Source: Amycolatopsis oliviviridis (GTDB taxonomy: Bacteria; Actinomycetota; Actinomycetes; Mycobacteriales; Pseudonocardiaceae). From it: a stretch of 64,000 nucleotides of DNA. Under the pieces are notes generated by a model. The model worked only from the letters and a program-made list of their open reading frames with translations, ran no database searches and had not been told where the DNA came from. A program made the position numbers and the translations under genes. Shown here one piece after another: positions 24,899 through 35,466 of the stretch. The number at the start of each line of letters is the position of its first letter. Position 1 is the stretch's first letter. The DNA lies in assembly GCF_014654365.1 (NCBI RefSeq), contig NZ_BNAY01000002.1, forward strand, positions 434,001 through 498,000. Direction: 5' to 3'.

Positions 24899-26047
24899 AT
24901 GACCGAGATCCACGGCGAATGCGCGGCGGGCTTCGAGCCCGTCCGGGCCGCCTTCGAGGAGAACTTCGCCGAGCGCGACGAGATCGGCGCCGCGTTCTCG
25001 GTGACCCGGCACGGTGAGACCGTGGTCGATCTCTGGGCGGGCTGGGCGGATCCGGACCGGACGACGCCGTGGCGGGCGGACACGCTCACCAACGTCTGGT
25101 CGACCACCAAGGGCATGACCGCGATCTGCGCCCACCACCTCGCCGACGCCGGTCTGCTCGACCTCGACGCGCCTGTCGCGGAGTATTGGCCCGAGTTCGC
25201 GGCGGCGGGCAAACAGGACATCCCGGTGCGCTGGCTGCTCTCGCACCGCTCCGGGGTGACCGGGATCGGCCCGGAGCGGCCGGTGGCGGTCGAGGAGCTC
25301 TACGACTGGGACCACCTCACCGGCCTGCTCGCCGCGCAGGCGCCGCTCTTCGAACCCGGCACGGTCAGCGGCTACCACGCACTGTCGTTCGGCTTCCTCG
25401 TCGGCGAGGTGATCCGCCGGGTGAGCGGGCTCGACGTCCGCGCGTACTTCGCGAAGCACGTCGCCGGTCCGCTGGACGCCGACTTCCGGATCGGCCTGGA
25501 CACCGACGCCGACCTGGCGCGCTGTTCCACCCTCGTCGAACCGGTGCTCAGCGCCGAGACGGCGAGCGCGCTGGCACAGGCCTTCGCCAGCGCCGGCCCG
25601 CCCGCCCTCGCGGCACTGGGGAACCCGCGCGTCCAAGGGCGGGACTCCAACGACCCCGCGTGGCGGCGCGCGATCCTGCCCGCCCTCAACGGACACGGCA
25701 CCGCGCGGGCCATCGCGACGATCTACGGCGCGCTCGCCTCCGGACGGCTGCTGTCGGACGCCGCGCTCGCGACCGCCCGAGCGGGGCAGGGCCGCGAGGT
25801 CGACGTCGTCGGCGGGCTGGGCACCGAATGGGCGCTGGGGTTCTACCTCGGCAGCGAGGAACGCGGTTTCGGGCCGAACCCGCGGGCGTTCGGGCACGAC
25901 GGGTTCGGCGGCTCGTCCGGCGGCGCGGATCCCGAGAGCGGGATCGCGTTCGGCTACACGATGAACCGGATGGGCTCCTTGCTGCGGGACGATCCGCGGA
26001 AGATGGCGCTGGTGAACGCGACCTTCTCCTCGCCCGCCCTCGCCTGA
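24899..26047 (+). CDS. Serine hydrolase, class C beta-lactamase/esterase (EstB) family
   Basis: Protein of 382 residues. SxxK nucleophile in VWSTTKGMTAICAHHL, second motif Y-x-x in SGYHALSFGFLVGEV, and a C-terminal HDGFGGSSGG in the place of the K/H-T-G motif. These are typical of family VIII carboxylesterases and 1,4-butanediol diacrylate esterase-like enzymes more than true beta-lactamases. No signal peptide, so probably cytoplasmic. ATG 24899 follows CGGGAGGT. A palindrome at the promoter suggests induction by a small molecule. Confidence 0.88.
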   Translation: MTEIHGECAAGFEPVRAAFEENFAERDEIGAAFSVTRHGETVVDLWAGWADPDRTTPWRADTLTNVWSTTKGMTAICAHHLADAGLLDLDAPVAEYWPEFAAAGKQDIPVRWLLSHRSGVTGIGPERPVAVEELYDWDHLTGLLAAQAPLFEPGTVSGYHALSFGFLVGEVIRRVSGLDVRAYFAKHVAGPLDADFRIGLDTDADLARCSTLVEPVLSAETASALAQAFASAGPPALAALGNPRVQGRDSNDPAWRRAILPALNGHGTARAIATIYGALASGRLLSDAALATARAGQGREVDVVGGLGTEWALGFYLGSEERGFGPNPRAFGHDGFGGSSGGADPESGIAFGYTMNRMGSLLRDDPRKMALVNATFSSPALA

Positions 26048-26063
26048 CCCTCGCCCTCGCGCG

Positions 26064-26118
26064 CGCTATGAAGGACGCTTTCATAGCAAAATTTGCCATG
26101 AAAGCGTCCTTCATAGCG
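26064..26118. terminator. 21-bp perfect hairpin between convergent genes
   Basis: Arms 26064-26084 (CGCTATGAAGGACGCTTTCAT) and 26098-26118; the 13-base centre contains a second dyad GCAAAATTTGC. It separates the serine hydrolase (+) from the ABC exporter (-). The TGAAGGACGCTTTC core recurs at 47678-47754. Confidence 0.75.
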
Positions 26119-26127
26119 TTTCCGGAG

Positions 26128-27993
26128 TCACGCGGCCGCGGGCTCCTCCGAGAACTGCGTCAGGTACAGAGTCGCGTAGCGCCCTTCCAGTGCCAGAAGT
26201 TCCTCGTGCGTCCCCCGCTCGACGATCTCCCCGTGCTCGATCACCAGGATCTGGTCCGCCGCCCGGACCGTCGACAGCCGGTGCGCGATGACGAGCGCGG
26301 TCCGCCCGTCCAGCGCGTCGGTCAGCGCCTCGCCCACGGCCGCCTCGGACTGCGAGTCCAGATGCGCGGTCGCCTCGTCGAGGATGACGACCCGCGGCTG
26401 CGCCAGCAGGAGCCGGGCGATGGTCAGTCGCTGCCGTTCGCCGCCGGAGAGCCGGTAGCCTCGCTCCCCCACCACGGTCTCCAGCCCGTCCGGCAGGCCC
26501 CGGATCAGCTCGGCCAGCCGGGCGCGGTCCAGCGCCGACCAGATCTCGGCGTCGGTGACGCCGGGCCGCGCGTATTCGAGGTTCGCCCGGATCGTGTCGT
26601 GGAAGAGATGTCCGTCCTGAGTGACCACACCGACGGTGTCCCGCAGCGAGGCGGAACTCAGCTCACGAACGTCCACATCGGACAGCTTGACCGACCCGGC
26701 GTCGACGTCGTAGAGGCGCGGCAGCAGCGAGGCGATCGTCGACTTGCCCGCACCGGAGGACCCGACCAGGGCGATCATCTGCCCGGGTTCGGCACGGAAG
26801 CTGATGCCGTGCAACACTTCTTCCCCACCTCGGTGATCCAAAGTGGACACGTCCTCCAGCGACGCCAGCGAGTACCGGTCCGCCGCGGGGTAGCCGAACC
26901 GGACGCCGTCGAACTCCACCGAAACCGGGCCTTCGGGAACGCGGCCGGGGTCAGGCTTCTCTTCGATCATCGGCTTGAGGTCCAGCACCTCGAAGACCCG
27001 CTCGAACGACACCAGCGCGGTCATCACGTCCACCCGGACGTTCGCCAGCGCGGTCAGCGGCGAGTACAGCCTGGTCAGCAGCAACGCCAGCGCCACGACG
27101 GTGCCCGGCGCGAGCGCCCCGGTCAGCGCGAGGTACCCGCCGAGGCCGTAGACCAGGGCCTGCGCGAGCGCGGAGACCGTGGTCAGGCTGGTCAGGAACC
27201 AGCGGGTCAGCATCGCCGTCCGCACCCCGATGTCGCGTACCCGTCCGGCCCGCGCGCCGAATTCGCCCGCCTCCCGGCCGGGGTCGCCGAAGAGTTTCAC
27301 CAGCGTCGCGCCCGGCGCGGAGAACCGTTCGGTCATCTGTGTGGTCATCGCCGCGTTGAGCTGACCGGCCTCCCGCTGCAACCCGGCCATCCGCCGCCCG
27401 AGCCGCCGTGTCGGCAGGATGAACACCGGCAGCAGCACCAGTGCGAGCAAGGTGACCTGCCAGGACAGGGTCACCATGACCACCAGCGAAAGCGCCAGCT
27501 GGATCACGTTGGTGACCAAACCGGACAGTGTCGCGGTGAAGGTGCGCTGCGCGCCGATGACGTCGTTGTTGAGCCTGCTCACCAGCGCGCCGGTGCGGGT
27601 GCGGGTGAAGAACGCGACCGGCATCCGCTGCACGTGCCGGTACACCGCGAGCCGGAGGTCGAGGATGATCCCCTCGCCGATCCTCGACGACTGGGCCCGT
27701 TCCGCCAGCCCGAGTCCGGCGTCGAGCAGCGCCAGCGCCGCGATCACCACGGCCAGCCACACCACCACGGACACGTCGTGCCCGCCGACGATCGCGTCGA
27801 CCACCTTCCCGGCCAGCACCGGTGTGCTCACCGCGAGGACCGCCGAGACGACGGTGAGCACCAGGAATATCAGCAACCTTCGCCAATGCGGCCTGGCGAA
27901 CCTCGCGACGCGGCGGAGCGTGCCCTTGTGCAGCCCCTTCGGAACGTCGGCGGACTTCATCGCCGAGTTCATCAGCGTCCACGTGTTGTCCAT
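26128..27993 (-). CDS. ABC transporter, fused permease/ATP-binding half-exporter
   Basis: Type IV half-exporter of 621 residues. Six transmembrane helices in about residues 38-330 (first LLIFLVLTVVSAVLAV), then a nucleotide-binding domain with Walker A GSSGAGKST, signature LSGGERQR, Walker B RVVILDEATAHLD and the switch His in VIAHRLSTV. It must form a homodimer or pair with an unseen partner; no second half-transporter is adjacent. Family members export drugs, lipids or peptides. A dyad (28020-28035) covers the probable -10 box TAATAT, so it is likely repressed by a dedicated regulator and induced by substrate. The leader carries GAGAGGG as RBS. Confidence 0.93.
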   Translation of the reverse strand: MDNTWTLMNSAMKSADVPKGLHKGTLRRVARFARPHWRRLLIFLVLTVVSAVLAVSTPVLAGKVVDAIVGGHDVSVVVWLAVVIAALALLDAGLGLAERAQSSRIGEGIILDLRLAVYRHVQRMPVAFFTRTRTGALVSRLNNDVIGAQRTFTATLSGLVTNVIQLALSLVVMVTLSWQVTLLALVLLPVFILPTRRLGRRMAGLQREAGQLNAAMTTQMTERFSAPGATLVKLFGDPGREAGEFGARAGRVRDIGVRTAMLTRWFLTSLTTVSALAQALVYGLGGYLALTGALAPGTVVALALLLTRLYSPLTALANVRVDVMTALVSFERVFEVLDLKPMIEEKPDPGRVPEGPVSVEFDGVRFGYPAADRYSLASLEDVSTLDHRGGEEVLHGISFRAEPGQMIALVGSSGAGKSTIASLLPRLYDVDAGSVKLSDVDVRELSSASLRDTVGVVTQDGHLFHDTIRANLEYARPGVTDAEIWSALDRARLAELIRGLPDGLETVVGERGYRLSGGERQRLTIARLLLAQPRVVILDEATAHLDSQSEAAVGEALTDALDGRTALVIAHRLSTVRAADQILVIEHGEIVERGTHEELLALEGRYATLYLTQFSEEPAAA

Positions 27994-28019
27994 GAGAACC
28001 CTCTCTTCGCCCCCAAAAC

Positions 28020-28035
28020 CTCGATATTAGTCGAG
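28020..28035. promoter_or_regulatory. Palindrome over the ABC exporter promoter
   Basis: CTCGATATTAGTCGAG has CTCGA/TCGAG arms. On the minus strand it contains TAATAT, the likely -10 box 25 or so bases before the leader RBS. Good candidate operator for a PadR-, TetR- or GntR-type repressor not encoded here. Confidence 0.5.
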
Positions 28036-28139
28036 AGTTTTCCCGGATATAAGCATCACCAACACCGCAGCACACCAGATGCTTCCCGGTTTCCGCGTCC
28101 TCTTTCCGGCGGAGCGGGCAGCGTCGGTAGCCTGAGTCG

Positions 28140-29441
28140 GTGACCAAGGATCCGGACCGGCGACGACTGACCATCGACTTGGTCTTCTACACGGGCTGCC
28201 TGATCTTCGCCGTCGTGAACACGGCCGTCGCGGAGTTCTACGGCTATCGCGTGTGGGCGAACTTCGCCGTGGCGGGTTACGGCCTCGCCGTGGTCCACAC
28301 CTCCTGGCTGACGATCGCCGCCCGGCGCGGCAAGCCGCCGGCCGGAGCGCTCGGTTCGCGGTGGATCGGTATCGGCGCCATCGGACTGTTCGCAATGATC
28401 CTTCCGTTGGGAATGCTCGTCATTCGCCGTCTGACGGGAGTGGACTGGCTCGTCACGCCGATCTCGTGGGCCGCCCAGCCCGAGGTCTGGGTGATCGAGC
28501 GGTCGGCGAAACTCCTGCTGGAGAACGGAACCCCGTACGTCGACGTCACCGCGCTCGGTCGCGCGGTGGAAGTAAACGATTACACCCCTTACGGCCCGGT
28601 CATGACCGTCTTCGGCCTGCCGCGTGCGCTCTTCGGCGGCGGCCCGGTCGCGAACGCCCTCACCGACGCGCGCTGGATGTTCGCCCTGGCGGCCGTCGCG
28701 TGTGTACTGCTGACGCTGCGACTGCTGAAGTGGCCGAAGATCCCGGTCAGCGCGGCCCAGCTCGCCCTCGCCTGCCCGCTGACCGCGTTGACCTGGGCGG
28801 TGGCGGGACCGGACCTGGCCATCGTCGGCCTGCTGGTGCTGTCCTTCGCACTGGCCGCGACCGGCCGCGCCGTCCTGTCCGGCCTGATGCTGGCCCTGGT
28901 GATCAGCGCGAAACTCATCGTCGCGCCCGCGGTGGTGGTACTGGGTGTCCTGCTGATCACGCGGCGTGGCCCTCGCGCACTGGGCGGCTTCGCCGCGGCA
29001 CTCGTGGTGACGACCCTCGTCCTGCACGTCCCGGTCTATCTCGTGGACCCGAAGGCGTTCGTCGAGCACGTCTTCCGGTTCCCGATGGGAATCGGCGCGA
29101 TCAAGTCTCCGGCGGCGAGCCCGTTGCCGGGTCGTCTCATCGCCTCACTGGGCCCGGTGGGCACGGCGGTTTCCTTCGCCCTGCTCGGCATCGCGGCCGT
29201 CGTGATCCTCGTCTGGCTGGTGCGCCGCCCTCCCGCGACCGGATCGGACGCGCTGACACGCATGGCTGTCGGGCTCGTCGCGCTGATCCTGCTCACTCCG
29301 GCGACGAGATACGGATACCTGGTGTATCCGCTGGTCCTGCTCGGTGCCAGGCTGGTCTTCCTGTCTGCTGAAACCCGTGAAACAGCGGTCCCGGGAAAGG
29401 GAACTGCGCCCCCCGCGCAGCAGTCCGCTACTTCTTCGTGA
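28140..29441 (+). CDS. Polytopic membrane protein, GT-C (GT87-like) glycosyltransferase candidate
   Basis: Protein of 433 residues with about ten transmembrane helices. The loop ENGTPYVDVTALGRAVE plus VNDYTPYGPVMTVFGLP resembles the periplasmic loop of polyprenol-phosphate-mannose-dependent GT87 enzymes (G-x-P-Y ... Y-x-P-Y-x-P ... FG-P), which build arabinomannan, arabinogalactan or glycolipids. A classic Asp/Glu pair early in the sequence is not obvious, so this is a fold-level guess. GTG 28140 has a weak RBS. Its stop abuts the stop of the convergent HTH gene with no spacer. Confidence 0.6.
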   Translation: MTKDPDRRRLTIDLVFYTGCLIFAVVNTAVAEFYGYRVWANFAVAGYGLAVVHTSWLTIAARRGKPPAGALGSRWIGIGAIGLFAMILPLGMLVIRRLTGVDWLVTPISWAAQPEVWVIERSAKLLLENGTPYVDVTALGRAVEVNDYTPYGPVMTVFGLPRALFGGGPVANALTDARWMFALAAVACVLLTLRLLKWPKIPVSAAQLALACPLTALTWAVAGPDLAIVGLLVLSFALAATGRAVLSGLMLALVISAKLIVAPAVVVLGVLLITRRGPRALGGFAAALVVTTLVLHVPVYLVDPKAFVEHVFRFPMGIGAIKSPAASPLPGRLIASLGPVGTAVSFALLGIAAVVILVWLVRRPPATGSDALTRMAVGLVALILLTPATRYGYLVYPLVLLGARLVFLSAETRETAVPGKGTAPPAQQSATSS

Positions 29442-29651
29442 CTACTTCTTCTTGACCCTGGTGGCACCGCCACGCCCGCGCAGCTGGACGCCGGACTCCG
29501 AGAGGACCCGGTGCACGAATCCGTACGAGCGACCCGTGGACTCCGCCAGAGCGCGGATGCTCGAGCCCTTCTCGTATTTCTTCTTCAGGTCAGCGGCCAG
29601 CTTGTCACGCGTGTTGCCGGTGATCCGCGCGCCTTTCTTGAGATCAGCCAC
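29442..29651 (-). CDS. Small basic helix-turn-helix protein (69 aa)
   Basis: A 69-residue, Lys/Arg-rich protein. ITGNTRDKLAADLKKKYEKG is followed by the helix-turn-helix SIRALAESTGRSYGFVHRVL and a basic tail RGRGGATRVKKK. The GTG at 29651 is preferred to the longer reading from 29720 because GGAAGG lies 8 bases upstream and MADLKKGARITG is a plausible compact N-terminus. This kind of short HTH protein is widespread in actinobacteria; I know of no assigned role, and nucleoid or regulatory binding is inference. It is followed without a gap by the convergent stop of the membrane protein. The 178 bases upstream hold nothing I can name. Confidence 0.8.
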   Translation of the reverse strand: MADLKKGARITGNTRDKLAADLKKKYEKGSSIRALAESTGRSYGFVHRVLSESGVQLRGRGGATRVKKK

Positions 29652-29829
29652 GTCGATCGCCTTCCCGCCGAGAGTGTTCTGGGCCACATAACGGCCCCTG
29701 TCGCCGCAATGATCGAACACTGAGCGCCGGAATGCCAGACGACGAGCGCAAAACTGCTGAAACCGCGATCACATTGGGCCATTTCAGTGGCCGGATGGCA
29801 TCGATCAAGCACCCGAACGGACGCAGACC

Positions 29830-31458
<1,629 letters not shown>

Positions 31459-31501
31459 GGGAACTCCCGGTAAAAGGGGGTGGATGAGCGGACAGCTTCG
31501 A

Positions 31502-31522
31502 CTCGCCGGGCGAGGCCGGCGA
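31502..31522 (-). promoter_or_regulatory. Hairpin in the 5' leader of the ABC-F gene
   Basis: CTCGCCGG (31502-31509) pairs with CCGGCGAG (31515-31522). It lies about 45 bases upstream of the ABC-F start in the leader. A -10-like TACACT sits near 31553 on the minus strand. ABC-F genes are often attenuation-controlled, but no leader peptide is clear. Confidence 0.35.
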
Positions 31523-31599
31523 GGAGCTACTCCAAGAGGATGTCCACGCGATCAGTGTACGGGCCGATGTCGAGCGGTTTTATCCGACCGTGCCCGAGG

Positions 31600-32268
31600 T
31601 CACGGCCCGGACAGGGTGATTTCGACCGCGACCGCCCGCTCGGCCGCGTCGTCGAGCACCGTGCGACGCGGTTCGGCGATGTCGAGAATCCAGGTTTCGG
31701 CGCGCCGGAACAACGGCGCCAGCCGCCTGTCCTCGCGCAGTGATTCCAGCGCCCGGCGGTCGCCGCCGAGCACGACGGCGTCCACTTCGGACAGTTGCGG
31801 CACGAGGACTTCGAACGCGTCCTCGGCGGCGGAACGAAGTGCTGTGCGCGCTTGTCCTTCCCGCCGTCGCGCGAACCGCTGTTGCGACCAGCCGCCCGCC
31901 GCGGACCGGCCTTGGACGAGGTGGCGATCGGTCCTGGACTGGACGACCACTCCCCCGCGCGCGATCCCGACGCTGTGCCCGCCGCGACGGACCAGCAGGA
32001 GCGCGATCCTCCGGGAGATGAGGGCGTGGTCGACGAGCGGGCCGACGGCCAGTCCCGCTGTCGCACCTTCCGCTTTCAGCGGTCCGAAAGGGACGGTCGC
32101 GACGGCGATGACTCCGTTTTCCGCGGTGACCGTGACGGTTTCCGGTTCGAATCGCGTCTCGCGGACGCCTTCGTTGCGGACGGCGAAGCGGGCGTACCAG
32201 CCTTCGAGGCGTTCCGGGGCGACCTCGACGGCGCGTCCCCCGCCCGCCACCTGCCGCTCCCTCGCCAT
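31600..32268 (-). CDS. acVLRF1-family peptidyl-tRNA hydrolase (Vms1/eRF1-like)
   Basis: Protein of 222 residues with an eRF1-like (Vms1-type) release-factor fold. RTDRHLVQGRSAAGGWSQQR ends in the catalytic-loop signature GGWSQQR (residues 125-131), where a Gln takes the place of the GGQ Gln, followed by the basic FARRREGQA helix. The C-terminal part, VPQLSEVDAVVLGGDRRALE, fits the rest of the domain. Vms1-like proteins cleave peptidyl-tRNA on split, stalled large subunits; actinobacterial members (acVLRF1) are predicted from sequence. Next on the same strand is an ABC-F ATPase, an arrangement that recalls Vms1 with Arb1. The ATG at 32268 has only a GGAG very close to it. Confidence 0.85.
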   Translation of the reverse strand: MARERQVAGGGRAVEVAPERLEGWYARFAVRNEGVRETRFEPETVTVTAENGVIAVATVPFGPLKAEGATAGLAVGPLVDHALISRRIALLLVRRGGHSVGIARGGVVVQSRTDRHLVQGRSAAGGWSQQRFARRREGQARTALRSAAEDAFEVLVPQLSEVDAVVLGGDRRALESLREDRRLAPLFRRAETWILDIAEPRRTVLDDAAERAVAVEITLSGP

Positions 32269-32331
32269 GGCTCCAACCTACGGGTCCGGGCTTGGTTCGG
32301 CAGCCGGCACCGGAGCCCTTGCCCGCCTGAG

Positions 32332-32412
32332 GTACATGAAGGCCCCCTTCATGTACTCGGCAAGGTGTGAAGGTCGAGTTTCCTCGGCTCAGCCGAGGGA
32401 AGGGGGCCTTCA
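32332..32412. repeat. Composite, rearranged TGAAGGCCCCCTTC hairpin
   Basis: A short hairpin GTACATGAAG/CTTCATGTAC (32332-32341, 32347-32356) is followed by a diverged left arm (about 32368-32390) and an intact right arm AGCCGAGGGAAGGGGGCC... (32390-32412). The intact arm is the same as the metE one; its partner has about seven mismatches. Alternative long-range pairing with 32337-32350 is possible. It upstream-flanks the acVLRF1 gene. Confidence 0.55.
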
Positions 32413-32475
32413 CGCGCAGCTGTTGTGACTGCTGTGGCTGCTGGTGCGTCTGAGGTGAACGTGGGCGATAACGGA

Positions 32476-32530
32476 GTCCGTGAAGGACTCCTTGAGAGAC
32501 CCAGAGTCCCTCAAGGAGTCCTTCACGGAC
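32476..32530. terminator. 21-bp perfect hairpin 3' of the protease gene
   Basis: Arms 32476-32496 (GTCCGTGAAGGACTCCTTGAG) and 32510-32530 with a 13-base loop, ending 11 bases beyond the stop of the leftward protease gene. Likely its terminator. Confidence 0.7.
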
Positions 32531-32541
32531 CGACGAAAGGG

Positions 32542-35466
32542 CTAGACCGGCTTCACCGGACCAGTCCCGACCGACTTCCCGACACTCGCGGGCCGCTCAG
32601 CCGCCGTGGGCTGAGCGAAACCGTTGATGTGCAAGGAGATCGCGCGGATCGACCCGGTGTCGCCACCGGCGACGTCCACCGCGGTGAACTTCCAGGTGCC
32701 GTCGGCCGCGGCGCCGACGGTCAGGCCACCGAGCGGCTGCGCCGGCCGGTAGGTCCCGGTGAACGGGTTGTTCGCCGCGCTGACCGAGCTGAACGGGGTG
32801 GCCGCGTTGTCGGCGAAGACGACCTGGCACAGGTTGTTGCCCGAGCCGCCGTTTCGCTGGAACACGGTCGCCTTGGCGCCCGAGGGCGCGGTCAGCGTGC
32901 CGACCAGGTCACCGACGTACGAGTGGTTGATGCCCACGGTCGTCGAGGTCTGGTCGGTGTTGCAGGTCGCCCCGTCCACCGAGAACGTCAGCTTCGCCGC
33001 GCGCCCGACGCCGCTGACCGTGATCGGCACGGTCACACCCGTCGGGTCGCTGTCCGGGATGGCCACCGGCGCACCGGCGTAGGCGAAGTTCTGCGTCACC
33101 GGCGACGGGGTGCCGACCGGCAGCGAGAACGTCGACGTGGTCGGCGAGTACGAACCCGCGAAGGTCACCCTGGCGTTCAGCACCACCGGCACCCCGAGTT
33201 CCTGCGTGGGGGGAACGGTGATGGTGAAGTCGTTCACGCCGGTCTGCCCGGGGCTGATCGTGCCGTACGACTTCGACCGCGGCGCCACCGTGACACCGGG
33301 GGTCGGGCTGGAGAGCACGACGCTGGTCGACGTCGCGGTGCCGTCGCCGCGGTTGGTCACCGGCAGGGTCACCTTGGCGGTGTCGCCCGGGTCGAGCGCG
33401 GGACCGCCGTCGGCCGGGGTGACCGTCGGCTGGCCCGCGGTCACGAGCGGCTGCGGGCTGGCACCGGTGTAGGCGAGCACCTTGTCGGCGAGGATGACGC
33501 CCGCGCCGCTGGAGTTGTCGCGGCCCGGGGCCAGGATGTCGACGGCGGTGTTGATCAGCGCCTCGCGCACCTCGGCCGGGGGCAGCCCCGGGTTGCCCGA
33601 AAGCACCAGGCCCGCGATCGCGGCGGCGTGCGGCGCGGCGGCCGACGTGCCGTAGAACGTGGTGAACCCGGTGACGCTGGTGGAGACGCCGTCGGCCGCG
33701 GTGATGTCCGGTTTGGCGCGGACCTCACCGCCGGTGCCGGACACGTTGCCCGGGGTGATCGGGGTGCCGTCGGCCTGGTAGAACACGCGCCGCGGACCGT
33801 CCGAAGTGAACCGTTCGACCTTGCTGGTCGCGCCGAACGCGGCCGGGAACGGACCGGCCGGGTTGGCCGGGTCGTTCGGTTCGAGGGCACGCGGGAACGC
33901 CTTGGCCGCCGGGGCCGCCGCGACACTGAACGCGTCCCGCGCGGCCGAGTGGCCCACGGTCACGCCGGGTTTGGTGTAGGCCTTGAGGCCGTCCGGCGAG
34001 TCGGAGAAACGACCGCGCAGCGCCGACAGCGACAGGTAGCGGCCCTCACCGGAGAACTTGACGACGGCCAGCCGCAGCCCGAGACCGCCGGCGGCGGGCG
34101 TGTCCACCCGCTCGTAGGCGTCCTGGGTCCCGGTCTGGACGTCCTGGCTCAGGTCGACGACGTTGCCCGCCGCGTTGAGCAGGTACAGGTCATAGTCGTT
34201 GTTCGACCGGCCCAGCGGGTCCGACCAGAACAGCGTGACCGGCACGCCCGCCGACGACGCGGACGAAATCGGCTGGAAGATCTGGTTGCCCTCGGCCCCG
34301 GCGAAGTTGTGCGCGGTCCCGGCGAACTTGCCGACGCCCTTGCCGGAGTCGACGAAGTCGCCTTCCCAGTGGCCCGAGGTGCCGTCGGCGACGTTGCCCT
34401 CGTTACCGGCCGAGGAGAAGTACAGCGCGCCGTTGGCGGTCACGTCGTTCACGGCCTGGGCGATGATCCAGTCCTGGAACGGCGATTCCTTGAAGTACAG
34501 GACGTCGTCCACGATGACATCGCAGTGCGCGTCGAACCGCAGCTTGCGGATGTTGTCGGCGAAGCTGGCGTCGGAGTTGAACGCGGTGGCGAAACCGAGC
34601 GACGCGTTCGGCGCGAGATCGTGGATGATCTCGAGCATCGCGGTGCCCTCGTTGCCGCTGCCCTCCTGGCCGGGGATCACGTCGACACCCGGCGGGAGTT
34701 CGCCGCGCGCCTGCGAGGTCGCGAGCGAGTCGATGCCGTCGGACAACGCGCAGATCTTGGTGCCCACCCCGGTGACGCCGAACTGCTGGCGCGCGGTGTC
34801 GGCGTTGTGCGCGCGGTCGCCTTCGCTGTTGACCGGTCCGGCGGCGACGCCGACCTGTCCCTTGGCCTCGATGGCCTTCTTCAGCTCGTCCGCGATCCGG
34901 GCGGCCTTCTCTTCCTTGCTTTCCCGCTTCTCCTCGACCGCGGTGGCGGGCTCGGCCAGTTGGCGGGCGGTGAACGCCTCGTTGGCGGTCTCGACCCGCT
35001 TGACGTCGGCGCGGCCCGCGATCGCCGTGACCGCGTTCAGCGGCACTTCGGCGCGGACGCTGCCGTACCGCTGCGAGACCGCGCGAATCCCCGCACCGGA
35101 TTCACGCAGACTTTTCAGGAGTTCTTCCGAGACCTGGCCCCGGATGTCCACGAGTACGGTGCCGGCGGCGGAGACATTCGCCCCAGACCCCAGTGCGGGA
35201 ACCGCGGAGGCCGACATGCGTTGAGCGCGGAGTTTGTGTTCGACGAGAAGCCGGCTGTCCACTTTGGACTCTTCGGCGGTCTGGTTCTTCTTGATCGACT
35301 GCAGGGCCTCGATCTGCCGGACGGTGTTCTCCGAGAACGCGTCCGGGGATTGGGCGGTTTCCGCGGCCGAGACGGGTGGGCTGACCAAGCCGAGCGCCGC
35401 GACGAGTGCCGCCGTGCTCGCGGTCAGAATCGATCTTCTTCTCCTGTTAGAACGGGTTGGACGCAC
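32542..35466 (-). CDS. Secreted S8-type (subtilisin-like) protease with Glu at the His position and C-terminal P-domain
   Basis: Protein of 974 residues. An RR-rich Sec signal (1-34, cleavage near VSA-AE) precedes a propeptide (about 35-225) and the subtilase domain. Asp243 is in ICALSDGID and Ser608 in YGTSAAAPHAAAIAGL; Asn355 is in SSAGNEG. Where subtilisins have HGT, this protein has NEGTAMLEIIHD with Glu273, so the triad may be Asp-Glu-Ser, as in sedolisins. A CARDB/NEW3-like domain (about 680-770) and a proprotein-convertase P-domain (about 800-950, HSYVGDLVGTLTAPSG) follow. Two conserved Cys occur in the C-terminal P-domain-like region. No neighbours suggest a specific substrate; extracellular protein degradation or processing is likely. 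Confidence 0.9.
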   Translation of the reverse strand: MRPTRSNRRRRSILTASTAALVAALGLVSPPVSAAETAQSPDAFSENTVRQIEALQSIKKNQTAEESKVDSRLLVEHKLRAQRMSASAVPALGSGANVSAAGTVLVDIRGQVSEELLKSLRESGAGIRAVSQRYGSVRAEVPLNAVTAIAGRADVKRVETANEAFTARQLAEPATAVEEKRESKEEKAARIADELKKAIEAKGQVGVAAGPVNSEGDRAHNADTARQQFGVTGVGTKICALSDGIDSLATSQARGELPPGVDVIPGQEGSGNEGTAMLEIIHDLAPNASLGFATAFNSDASFADNIRKLRFDAHCDVIVDDVLYFKESPFQDWIIAQAVNDVTANGALYFSSAGNEGNVADGTSGHWEGDFVDSGKGVGKFAGTAHNFAGAEGNQIFQPISSASSAGVPVTLFWSDPLGRSNNDYDLYLLNAAGNVVDLSQDVQTGTQDAYERVDTPAAGGLGLRLAVVKFSGEGRYLSLSALRGRFSDSPDGLKAYTKPGVTVGHSAARDAFSVAAAPAAKAFPRALEPNDPANPAGPFPAAFGATSKVERFTSDGPRRVFYQADGTPITPGNVSGTGGEVRAKPDITAADGVSTSVTGFTTFYGTSAAAPHAAAIAGLVLSGNPGLPPAEVREALINTAVDILAPGRDNSSGAGVILADKVLAYTGASPQPLVTAGQPTVTPADGGPALDPGDTAKVTLPVTNRGDGTATSTSVVLSSPTPGVTVAPRSKSYGTISPGQTGVNDFTITVPPTQELGVPVVLNARVTFAGSYSPTTSTFSLPVGTPSPVTQNFAYAGAPVAIPDSDPTGVTVPITVSGVGRAAKLTFSVDGATCNTDQTSTTVGINHSYVGDLVGTLTAPSGAKATVFQRNGGSGNNLCQVVFADNAATPFSSVSAANNPFTGTYRPAQPLGGLTVGAAADGTWKFTAVDVAGGDTGSIRAISLHINGFAQPTAAERPASVGKSVGTGPVKPV

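Noticed and set aside
25069..28143. Long plus-strand frame through the serine hydrolase and across the ABC exporter
   Set aside because: It crosses a strong hairpin and gene boundaries in the wrong frame, and its translated composition is Arg-rich. Both true genes are well supported in other frames.
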